NCBI RefSeq assembly: GCF_006440775.1
Contig: NZ_VFTZ01000022.1
Location: forward strand, 29,787-93,786
Source: Mesorhizobium sp. B2-7-2
GTDB lineage: Bacteria > Pseudomonadota > Alphaproteobacteria > Rhizobiales > Rhizobiaceae
DNA: 64,000 nt
Direction: 5' to 3'
Shown: positions 1 to 6,298 of the stretch, piece after piece
How the letters are laid out: every line of letters begins with the position of its first letter
Position numbering within the stretch: position 1 is the stretch's first letter
Made by a program: the position numbers and the translations under genes
The notes under the pieces: generated by a model
What the model was told of the DNA's origin: nothing
The model's input: only the letters and a program-made list of their open reading frames with translations
The model's database searches: none

Positions 1-1
1 C

Positions 2-76
2 GAGCTCGCGCCGAAGAAGCGCGCGCCGGGCCTGCTGCAGCGCGCGCTGTGGGGCAGCGGCGGCGATAAGGGGTAG
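2..76 (+). CDS. 3' end of an unidentified gene (partial)
   Basis: The window opens inside a frame that runs 24 codons from base 2 to a TAG stop at 74-76. The residues are basic and Gly/Leu-rich and end in GGDKG. A second frame stops slightly earlier, so the choice is not certain. Too little is present to name a family. The gene body lies upstream of the window. Confidence 0.35.
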   Translation, partial: ELAPKKRAPGLLQRALWGSGGDKG

Positions 77-183
77 GGGGCACTCTGACGTCGTGCGTAA
101 TCGCCGGCGGCGCTCCCCCAATCGCCAAGCGCGCGGCCCTTCGCAAGCCTGGGTTTCTCGCCCCACAAAGTGGCTACGCCGTG

Positions 184-308
184 CACATCTTCTGTGACTG
201 CGCGACTGATCGGCCTGAGGCTTGATTGCCAGGTGGTTCCCCCAATCCGTCGCTGCTTCGCAGCGCCACCTTTCCCCCTCCGGAGGAAAGGAAGGGAGCG
301 TTGCTGGA
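184..308. repeat. Dispersed intergenic repeat, copy 1 of 2 in the window
   Basis: This stretch is almost identical to 63873-64000 in the same orientation. The differences are a few one-base indels and substitutions near the 5' part. It contains a short palindrome around gctgcttcgcagc. Similarity continues weakly upstream into a ccccacaa motif. Open frames across it in several phases are by-products of its composition. Confidence 0.85.
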
Positions 309-339
309 CGAGCATTGACGGCAAAAAGCTTGGCGCCTT

Positions 340-545
340 CCTCTACCCCGTCGATCGGGGGAGAGGTGGCTCGGCGAAGCCGAGACGGAGTGGGGGTCGA
401 CCAGCGCTACATAAAACAGTGCATTCGCCAAGCTGCCATGAACGCTATTGCCAAAGACCAGCGGCTTGGAAATGTCTGCATGCCGTAGGCGAAGGCGGGG
501 AGAGGTGTTACGGCGCAGCCGAGACGGAGCGGGGCGGGCCCGCGC
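340..545. repeat. Two related short palindromic repeats in a gene-free stretch
   Basis: Around 357-394 and 499-537 the sequence repeats the pattern gagaggtg, a short spacer, then agccgagacggag. This resembles the palindromic intergenic elements common in Mesorhizobium. The whole 77-671 interval holds repeats and no gene I can support. A related core ending in gccgag also occurs near 58980-59045. Confidence 0.55.
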
Positions 546-671
546 GGCTGCGCTTACGGCCAAACGCGCCCACACTGAACAGTCTGTAGAGCTGCTCGCC
601 GTTTCCAGGAACCGAAGAACCGCCTAGAGTTCCGCACGACAGACTGGAACCACCGGGAGGGGAGCATCGCG

Positions 672-1094
672 ATGAACGCAGCCAGGCCGCACGATCCGAG
701 ACCGCTTTCGGAGATCGCCAGCTACCACGCCCACATCTATTACGGCGATGAGGCGCAGCGCCGACACGCCGAATGGCTGCGCCAGCGCATCGGCGAACGT
801 TTTCGCGTACGGCTCGGCAACTGGCGCGACGAGCCGGTCGGCCCGCACGAGCAGGCCATGTACCAAGTCTCCTTCGCCACCGAGCTCTTCGCCACGCTGG
901 TCCCCTGGCTGATGCTGAACCACGGCGGCCTCAGCATCCTCATCCACCCCAACACCGCCAACCCCAAGCGCGACCACCTGGTCGACCCGATCTGGATCGG
1001 CCAGGCGCTGCCGGTGAAGGGCGAGGTGCTCGGCGAGGAGGACGAGGCGGAAGAGCCGCTGGAGGTGAATACCGAGCCGACGCTGGGGGTGTGA
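672..1094 (+). CDS. DOPA 4,5-dioxygenase family protein
   Basis: The 140-residue product has the small-protein pattern of the DOPA 4,5-dioxygenase family. An N-terminal segment contains YHAHIYY, with histidines likely to bind metal. A central stretch ends in MYQVSF, and a late LSILIHPNT motif supplies another His. Plant and fungal members cleave catechol rings of DOPA, but bacterial members often have unknown substrates. A strong ribosome site (gggaggggag) precedes the ATG. The acidic C-terminal tail after the core is not obviously part of the fold. The gene stands alone, flanked by repeats and an accessory region. Confidence 0.88.
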   Translation: MNAARPHDPRPLSEIASYHAHIYYGDEAQRRHAEWLRQRIGERFRVRLGNWRDEPVGPHEQAMYQVSFATELFATLVPWLMLNHGGLSILIHPNTANPKRDHLVDPIWIGQALPVKGEVLGEEDEAEEPLEVNTEPTLGV

Positions 1095-1166
1095 GGGGGC
1101 GAGGCTTGGCTATATTGGCCTGGCCCAAGAATCACGCTCCCCTTCAGCGGGAGACTACATGGCCTG

Positions 1167-1832
1167 TTAATCGAGCTTCAGATGCTCCCATTCACGGATT
1201 ATTGAAATGTAATTTTCCCGGAACACCTTCCCTTCATCGCCTCTCAATGGAGTTATCCGCGGCGAGAAGAAGGTTCGACGAAGGATGTCGATAATGCGCA
1301 TGTCATCTGGATCGTATTTGGTCAAAGCTTGCTGCATAGCCCACAAGCCCAACCTGCCGCCTTCTTCAGGTAACGAGGGTTCCTCGCTGAAGTAGGGGTA
1401 GACGATACGTGTGTACTCACCTCTTACGCGGGCATGCACAGCATCATGTACGCGAACGATACTTCCCATATCTCCGAATTGTAGCTTTCCGTGCACACTT
1501 TTCGGCACTATTTCGACAGGTTCGTTTGACCACCGCAGTTTCGCGTTAAGTAGGTCGACTACCCCATCCTTCAGGAGAGGGTATAGTCGTTTGAAATTCC
1601 TATTTGACTTTATTCGGCTGTCGGTCATCTCTGAAAGGTCTGCGACACCAGCAATATGCCTTTTCACGTCGGACCAAAAAGGCACGTAAAAATCGCCACC
1701 TTGGCTTCTGCTGCCCCCTGCTTCTTTTTTGCGGTCAAGTTGAATATCTTTCTTTAAAATCGAGCGGCGCAGCCGATCCGGCGCATAGAACAATTGCAGA
1801 ATTTTACGGAGTGGGATGTCTTGCACTGACAT
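1167..1832 (-). CDS. Hypothetical protein of the accessory island
   Basis: This 221-residue soluble protein is rich in Lys, Arg and Asp and has no signal peptide or membrane segment. I do not recognise a family. A GAGG ribosome site five bases before the ATG supports the start. It is transcribed away from the two-gene module at 2162-3486, and its upstream DNA is AT-rich compared with the surrounding chromosome. That composition and its lack of familiar motifs suggest horizontal acquisition. It could belong with the divergent pair, but nothing in its sequence proves this. Confidence 0.6.
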   Translation of the reverse strand: MSVQDIPLRKILQLFYAPDRLRRSILKKDIQLDRKKEAGGSRSQGGDFYVPFWSDVKRHIAGVADLSEMTDSRIKSNRNFKRLYPLLKDGVVDLLNAKLRWSNEPVEIVPKSVHGKLQFGDMGSIVRVHDAVHARVRGEYTRIVYPYFSEEPSLPEEGGRLGLWAMQQALTKYDPDDMRIIDILRRTFFSPRITPLRGDEGKVFRENYISIIREWEHLKLD

Positions 1833-2029
1833 GCGTACCTCATCACAATAGAAGCCAAAAGTGGCTTTCTTGCTAATTTCATGTCAATATAATTTGTCAG
1901 TTTCCCACTAATCATTGGTTTTTGGATTAGCCTTTGCTCGACTTCGTCCGGCTATCCACAAGGGCAAGCCCACGAGCAACGTCTCCTTTGTTTCGCAGGA
2001 GGTCCGTGCGAATTTATCAAATTTGGACA

Positions 2030-2058
2030 TGGAACAAAAAGGGAACATGTGCGATAAT
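2030..2058 (+). promoter_or_regulatory. LexA (SOS) box over a sigma70-like promoter
   Basis: GAAC-N7-GAAC at 2032-2046 is the reverse complement of the alphaproteobacterial LexA box GTTC-N7-GTTC. It overlaps a promoter-like pair: TGGAAC at 2030-2035, then 17 bases, then GATAAT at 2053-2058. LexA bound here would block the promoter. The start codon of the downstream gene lies about 100 bases further on. The site sits in the divergent interval and could also affect the minus-strand gene at 1167-1832. Confidence 0.7.
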
Positions 2059-2161
2059 GCATCGTCATGTCCACCCTAGCCGCCACCCAGCGTGAGAATC
2101 AGACTCCACATTTTGCCGTCTCTCTGATCCTATGGGATGGGCAAAAAGGGGGGCTATTATC

Positions 2162-3004
2162 GTGGAAAAGACTTTCACGTTCCGTTTCTATAACGTGACA
2201 CGCAATAACAATCACACGCCGGCCATGGTTGATATCCTTCGTTTGGTTGCCGGTATCGCGGACAAAACCCAGCGAGAGAAACTTCTGGCCACGGACTACA
2301 TCGTTCGGCTTGAAAACCTAGAAGATGACGGTCCAAATGCTGTAGTCGGGGAGTTAACCCGGTGCCAGAATACAAATCTCCCATCGGAAATAGATCACGG
2401 TGACAGGAGACCGCTTGAGGTAGAGCGGCTGGGACATAGCGTCGTCTTCCGGTTCAATCATCAAATGGGCGTATTGGGCATTCAATATGACCCTCGAATT
2501 ATCTCGCCGGGTCGCGTTCTCGAATATCTGTCGGCTTTCAACGCAGCCGCGATCTACGAGATGCAGCCCAGAATCAACGAAGAGGCCTGGGCGAAATTCA
2601 ATGCGGGCGAAACAAGGAAGCTCTCGATCAGAATAGCCAATCCTGACGATATGGGCGTGTTCGCTGGGCCAGCTCAGGCGGCCAGCGATAGCTTCAGAGC
2701 GATGGGAGACGCATACGGAGCACCACTCGTTACTGTCGAGATTTCCATGGGCCACCACAGAGGCTTCCTTTCCAATGCGGTGCGAGGGCTGGCTGCCCAA
2801 CTTGCCAACATGAACTTCCCCGGTGTGCGCCTGGATCGACTGACCGCAAAAACCGTTGTGAACGACGCCTCGGAAGAGATTGACCTGATTGAAGATCGTG
2901 TCGTCGCGCGAGAAACGCTAGAAATCCACGACCGAGACCCGGACATAAACTGGCAGGTGAAAAGAAACTATTTAAACCAAACGATGCAGCAGATATTCGG
3001 ATGA
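2162..3004 (+). CDS. Soluble protein of an SOS-type two-gene module
   Basis: This 280-residue cytoplasmic protein has no membrane segment. It begins with a beta-strand-like FTFRFYNV stretch, and I do not recognise its family with confidence. I chose the GTG at 2162 because a GGGGGG ribosome site lies just before it; an in-frame ATG at 2132 lacks one. Its stop overlaps the start of the membrane-protein gene (ATGA at 3001-3004), so the two are translationally coupled. A soluble partner of about 280 residues followed by a small multi-pass membrane protein matches the layout of the lambda RexA/RexB exclusion pair. This is a likeness in architecture only. The LexA box upstream suggests induction by DNA damage. 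Confidence 0.75.
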   Translation: MEKTFTFRFYNVTRNNNHTPAMVDILRLVAGIADKTQREKLLATDYIVRLENLEDDGPNAVVGELTRCQNTNLPSEIDHGDRRPLEVERLGHSVVFRFNHQMGVLGIQYDPRIISPGRVLEYLSAFNAAAIYEMQPRINEEAWAKFNAGETRKLSIRIANPDDMGVFAGPAQAASDSFRAMGDAYGAPLVTVEISMGHHRGFLSNAVRGLAAQLANMNFPGVRLDRLTAKTVVNDASEEIDLIEDRVVARETLEIHDRDPDINWQVKRNYLNQTMQQIFG

Positions 3005-3486
3005 AAAAATTTAGATATCTTGCCGAAAGGTATGGGCCGTCAACTTTGGCTCTGGTTTTGGCTGCGCTTGTCTATTATTTTAGAGTTCCACTTAGCGATG
3101 GTGCGCAGGAAGAGAAAATAGATTTTTCGGGACTATATTCATCAGTGTTCGACTGGTCGTCAATCCAGACTGGATTCTTATTCGGAATTTATGGTTATGT
3201 CGCCGGTAAGTCAGATGGTTTTATCGCAGCGGTAAAAAACACGCCGGCTATGATTTTGTTTATTGGGTATACCAAGGTGGCGACATATCTGGGATTCTTT
3301 GTTACGTTCTTTTCCATCCCATTGATAGTTGTCGATTTTTCGATAACGCCAGCGGCTTGGTGGCGCTATGTGATCTTCATTGGATGGTCGTTTTTCTCGA
3401 TTTGGGCCTTTTTCGCCTTCTTGCGGGTAGCGTATGTCTTCGGTCACTTGATTCGACCGGCTGACCAGAACAGAATTACAGGATGA
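3001..3486 (+). CDS. Multi-pass membrane protein coupled to the preceding gene
   Basis: The 161-residue product has about four hydrophobic segments, near residues 11-28, 54-70, 81-112 and 120-151. It has aromatic-rich stretches and a short basic C-terminus. The start codon overlaps the stop of the previous gene, which implies coupled expression and perhaps a complex. In defence and toxin modules, a soluble sensor paired with a small membrane protein often acts by permeabilising the membrane. That role here is inference from layout. No family is recognised. The codons are noticeably more AT-rich than in the chromosomal genes around it. Confidence 0.75.
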   Translation: MKKFRYLAERYGPSTLALVLAALVYYFRVPLSDGAQEEKIDFSGLYSSVFDWSSIQTGFLFGIYGYVAGKSDGFIAAVKNTPAMILFIGYTKVATYLGFFVTFFSIPLIVVDFSITPAAWWRYVIFIGWSFFSIWAFFAFLRVAYVFGHLIRPADQNRITG

Positions 3487-3639
3487 CAGCCAAAGGCGCG
3501 GGGTAGCGGTTCGACCGCCCCTAAGAGCGATGGCTACTAAGCCACTCCCGGCGCTATGGTTTACAGCGCCGTGCAGATAACCAAGTTCTGACAGTTCGCG
3601 GAACGCGCTAGCCTCATTGGAAGCAAGCTACCAAAGCCC

Positions 3640-3870
3640 GCTCACCCTCCGCCAACCTCTGCAACAGAACAACCTCCGGCCCCTCCGGCAATTCCTTCCC
3701 CCACGTATCCCGATAAATCACCCCGTCGATCGCGCGACCGCAATCCCCCGATCAATCCACGGCTCGATCCCGGGATACGTCCGCATGCTTGCGGAACAGC
3801 TTCCTGATGTCCTTGGCCTCGATGTCGTGCCTGGCTTTGCCCCCGGGCGACGGCGCCAAGCGAGCCCCAG
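3640..3870 (-). pseudogene. Decayed MoaD/ThiS-like gene
   Basis: This minus-strand stretch is a diverged copy of the intact MoaD-like gene at 5818-6063. It matches along nearly the whole length, including the stretch coding for the WGSL start region, the PGIEPWIDRG core and the C-terminal leucine-rich part. It carries at least two frameshifts, one extra C near the LGAVA region and a two-base loss before the PGIEP core. It has lost the ATG, and its end no longer encodes the terminal Gly-Gly. Confidence 0.75.
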
Positions 3871-3910
3871 AGGATGACTTCCCCAGCTTGGACCGGGCCC
3901 TGTTACGCCC

Positions 3911-4099
3911 TCAACCCTCCTCCTCCACCACAAACGAAAGCGCGATCAGGTCGTCGACGTCGATGCCGCCATGGCCATTGTCCAGCACGTTCGCGACCTT
4001 TTGAAAGGCCAGCATGTCATCCATGCTGAGCTTGGCTTCCCTCAGCCTGTCTTGCAAGCCCGCCACCTTGGTTTCCAGGATCCTGGAAGTCTCGATCAT
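3911..4099 (-). CDS. Small conserved Rhizobiales protein
   Basis: This 62-residue protein has an N-terminal helix (ILETKVAGLQDRLREA) and a C-terminal acidic part with DVDDLIALSFVVEEE. It is a clear paralogue of the protein at 47298-47519, sharing the AFQKVA and the DDLIA-SFV blocks. A GGAGG ribosome site precedes the ATG. The function is unknown. It lies downstream of, and partly overlaps, the 4017-4379 gene, in what looks like a three-gene minus-strand run. Confidence 0.7.
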   Translation of the reverse strand: MIETSRILETKVAGLQDRLREAKLSMDDMLAFQKVANVLDNGHGGIDVDDLIALSFVVEEEG

Positions 4100-4379
4100 G
4101 CTTGCCTCCGTTGCTGTCCAACGCCGCGTTCCACACGCTCAGCATTAGGCACGTGAACACGACCGGCCCGATGAAAAGGCTGATGACTATGCCCACGGCC
4201 GCCGCAATGCCCATCCGCCCCGCTTTCGCGGCGACCTTTGCAAGACCGTCATCGGCCGGGACGAGGATGGAAAGATCGCGGAGCGCGCTGTTGTCGTTTA
4301 CGGCCGTCGGGGGCATCTCCCATCGCTCTCGGAAAGCAAGCTGCTGCTCGGCAAAAGGTTCGCGGGCAATCATCCGCAT
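4017..4379 (-). CDS. Small membrane protein, hypothetical
   Basis: The 120-residue frame has one long or two short membrane segments at about residues 59-86. They are preceded by a soluble N-terminus containing RWEMPPTAVNDNSA, a motif seen in small rhizobial proteins. Its last 27 codons overlap the next gene (start 4099) in another frame, and the polar tail looks like read-through of that overlap. No strong ribosome site precedes the ATG at 4379. It starts three bases after the zinc-ribbon gene stops. Confidence 0.5.
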   Translation of the reverse strand: MRMIAREPFAEQQLAFRERWEMPPTAVNDNSALRDLSILVPADDGLAKVAAKAGRMGIAAAVGIVISLFIGPVVFTCLMLSVWNAALDSNGGKHDRDFQDPGNQGGGLARQAEGSQAQHG

Positions 4380-4382
4380 AGG

Positions 4383-4589
4383 TCACACACCCCCCGAAAA
4401 CGCCGCCTTGCCGTGGCGTTCGAAAAGCGCCAGCTTGGCCGAATAGCCAAGCCTGAGCTTGGTCTTGCAGGCATCGCATCGGAAGGTGCTCACCGACTTG
4501 AACCATGAACCATTCCTGATGATCGGCCGGCGGCAATTGGGGCATTCATAGCGAAGACTCACGTCCCGCAACTCCTCGGAAATCGACAT
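4383..4589 (-). CDS. Small zinc-ribbon protein
   Basis: The 68-residue protein carries two CxxC pairs: CPNC near residue 16 and CDAC near residue 38. They should bind one zinc ion. The remainder is basic and ends in a short Gly-rich tail. Proteins of this size and pattern are frequent in Mesorhizobium and have no assigned function. It appears to be first of a minus-strand run with the membrane protein and the 62-residue protein downstream. Confidence 0.72.
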   Translation of the reverse strand: MSISEELRDVSLRYECPNCRRPIIRNGSWFKSVSTFRCDACKTKLRLGYSAKLALFERHGKAAFSGGV

Positions 4590-4822
4590 TGTCCACCTCT
4601 GTCCCCAGCCCCGTTCTTTCTCCGGATGCCCACCACCTGGGAGCAGGTGGCGGGCGATCCAGCCAGCTGACGATGAAGGGACTGATTGCTCGTCAGCGCA
4701 GCCCTAATGAGATCGCCGGACTTATGTTTCACGCGACGGACCAATGCGCTGGCGAATGGGACCTCAGTCGGATCGAGGGCCGTATCAGCGGAACCTAATG
4801 TTGGCCGCGTGCTTATGGCCAC

Positions 4823-5194
4823 ATGAGCAGGCGAGGTCTCGATTTCTTCGACGGATGGATGGCGGAGCATCTGCCAAACGTGATGACGGATGACCCCGTC
4901 GCAGTTGCCGACCTGGCCGACGAAATGATCAAGGCGGCCGAGCGCGAAGGCATCGCGGCCAGCGAGATCAACGAGGAAATCGACAGCGTTTTCGAGGTGA
5001 TCTTCGAGGCGTTGCAGCATCGCGAAGGCAGCTTGGGGGAGAGCGACCAAGCTGTCTTCGAACTGCTTGCAGGACGCCTGGCAAGGGAAACCGGCATCAC
5101 CCAGGAGCAGGCCGGCGAGCTGATCGAGACAATCGGAACCGACTGGGGGTCGCTTCTTCGCGAAGCTCATTTTCTGAAAGAGCAGGGCAAATGA
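4823..5194 (+). CDS. DUF768 family protein (first of a tandem pair)
   Basis: The N-terminal 70 residues match the DUF768 pattern of rhizobial proteins: a start like SxRGxxFFxxW, then an acidic helix with AADLADEMIKAAEREGI and EINEEI. The extra C-terminal 50 residues form another acidic helical part. It is soluble, and its function is unknown. Its stop overlaps the next start (ATGA at 5191), so the two paralogues are translated together. Confidence 0.82.
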   Translation: MSRRGLDFFDGWMAEHLPNVMTDDPVAVADLADEMIKAAEREGIAASEINEEIDSVFEVIFEALQHREGSLGESDQAVFELLAGRLARETGITQEQAGELIETIGTDWGSLLREAHFLKEQGK

Positions 5195-5415
5195 GCGAGC
5201 GTGGCGCGGAGTTCTTCGGCAGATGGATCACCGATAATGTGATGCGCGGCAAAGTGGGCGCGGATGTCGTCTCGGTTGCCGAGCTGACGACCAAGCTGTT
5301 CGCCGATGCCAGGGCGGCAGGTATCGCCGAGGAGGAGATTGAAGAAGAAGTCGGAAGCGCATACGAGGCGATCCTGGAGGCGATAGTCGGCTCCGAGCAC
5401 AGCGGCAAACCGTAA
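5191..5415 (+). CDS. DUF768 family protein (second of a tandem pair)
   Basis: This 74-residue protein is a short paralogue of the upstream gene. It keeps SERGAEFFGRWI at the start and the EEEIEEEV helix in the middle, and lacks the C-terminal extension. Overlap of start and stop with the neighbour shows translational coupling. The pair probably arose by duplication. The function of the family is unknown. Confidence 0.82.
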   Translation: MSERGAEFFGRWITDNVMRGKVGADVVSVAELTTKLFADARAAGIAEEEIEEEVGSAYEAILEAIVGSEHSGKP

Positions 5416-5435
5416 CGATCGGATGGCCGTCCATG

Positions 5436-5460
5436 GGAACATTAGCGTGCCCTAAAAGTT
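5436..5460 (+). promoter_or_regulatory. Candidate RpoE2/EcfG stress promoter
   Basis: GGAAC at 5436-5440 is followed by 17 bases and GTT at 5458-5460. This fits the rhizobial general-stress consensus GGAAC-N18/19-TT. It lies about 34 bases before the small ORF at 5494. One loose match of this kind is not strong by itself. Confidence 0.4.
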
Positions 5461-5493
5461 CTCTCAGCAAGGATCACACACCCAGGTGGAATC

Positions 5494-5625
5494 ATGGCCG
5501 AGTTGGCATTTGCTTTTGTGTATTATTCGGGCCTGACCGGCCACGACATGGTCGGCGCCATTGTGTCTTTGACTGCGGGGCTTCTTCTCTACAACGTTGT
5601 GCGCGAAGACCGGCCAAACCGATAG
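5494..5625 (+). CDS. Tiny single-pass membrane protein
   Basis: A 43-codon frame starts at ATG 5494 behind an AGGTGGA ribosome-like site. It encodes one hydrophobic segment, VGAIVSLTAGLLLYNVV, followed by a short basic tail (REDRPNR). A stress-type promoter candidate lies just upstream. It resembles the small K+-transporter-associated or stress membrane peptides only in size and topology. No family can be named, and its small size limits confidence. Confidence 0.55.
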   Translation: MAELAFAFVYYSGLTGHDMVGAIVSLTAGLLLYNVVREDRPNR

Positions 5626-5817
5626 CCGCCCGATAATCATGAGCGGCCCAGCTCGAAAGCGGGGGGTGCCCACGAGCCGGGCCTGACCGGCGGGGGGACG
5701 GACTAGACGCAGGGCGCCGGCTGACATTGTTATATCAGCTTACGCTAAATTATAGCCATCCGAACGGAGGACGCTTTGGTCTCCCGCGCGCAGGGCCTAT
5801 GGGGCCGCGCGTCCCCA

Positions 5818-6063
5818 TCACCCCCCAGCCAGCCGCGGCAGCAGGAAAATCTCCGCCCCCTCCGGCAACTCCTTGCTCCACGTATCCCGATAAATCGTCC
5901 CATCGATCGCCACCGCGATGCCGCGATCGATCCAGGGCTCGATCCCGGGATATTGTTCCGCCAGCTTGCGGAACAGCTCCCTTATGTCCTTGGCCTCGAT
6001 CTCGTGCTTGGCCTTGCCGCCGGCGACGGCGCTGAGCGAGCCCCAAAGGGTGACTGCGACCAT
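5818..6063 (-). CDS. MoaD/ThiS family sulfur-carrier-like protein
   Basis: The 81-residue product begins with a beta-strand containing TLWGSL and ends in LPRLAGG. That is the ubiquitin-like fold with a terminal Gly-Gly on which sulfur is carried as a thiocarboxylate. Family members feed molybdopterin or thiamine synthesis. Here the gene lies just downstream, on the same strand, of a molybdenum hydroxylase operon, which favours a link with molybdopterin. The central part (KAKHEIEAKDIRELF, PGIEPWIDRG) is unlike classical MoaD, so it may belong to a variant subfamily. A decayed copy lies at 3640-3870. Confidence 0.75.
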   Translation of the reverse strand: MVAVTLWGSLSAVAGGKAKHEIEAKDIRELFRKLAEQYPGIEPWIDRGIAVAIDGTIYRDTWSKELPEGAEIFLLPRLAGG

Positions 6064-6067
6064 TAGC

Positions 6068-6285
6068 GCTTCAAGGTGCGTCGATATTCAGGTGAGGCCG
6101 GCCTGCGAATGAAGGCTTCCTGCGCTTCCGGCCTTCGCCGGCTGAAGCACTCGTAAGACGCCGCGCAGCCAAGGCTACGGCCGGCGCAGGCCGGTGCTCA
6201 CGTACTTCAAGTACGCTCCGCTCCGGTTCTCGGAAGCCATCATTCTCGGCTCGGCCTGACCTGAATCTCAACACACCTTGCCCTA
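6068..6285. repeat. Large imperfect inverted repeat
   Basis: The left arm, from about 6068 to 6140, and the right arm, from about 6228 to 6285, are inverted near-copies. Shared blocks include attcaggt plus gaggccg and gaatgaaggcttcc, against the complementary gaagccatcattc. The interior is itself GC-rich and palindromic. It separates the MoaD-like gene from the molybdenum hydroxylase gene and could fold into a strong hairpin that ends transcription. Confidence 0.6.
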
Positions 6286-6298
6286 GCTTGGATACCTC

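Noticed and set aside
170..589. Overlapping open frames in the 5' intergenic region
   Set aside because: They lie in repeat DNA and recur with the repeat at the other end of the window, with no ribosome sites or domain.
2162..3486. Direct assignment of the two-gene module as RexAB
   Set aside because: Only size and topology agree. I see no shared sequence motif, so the name would mislead.
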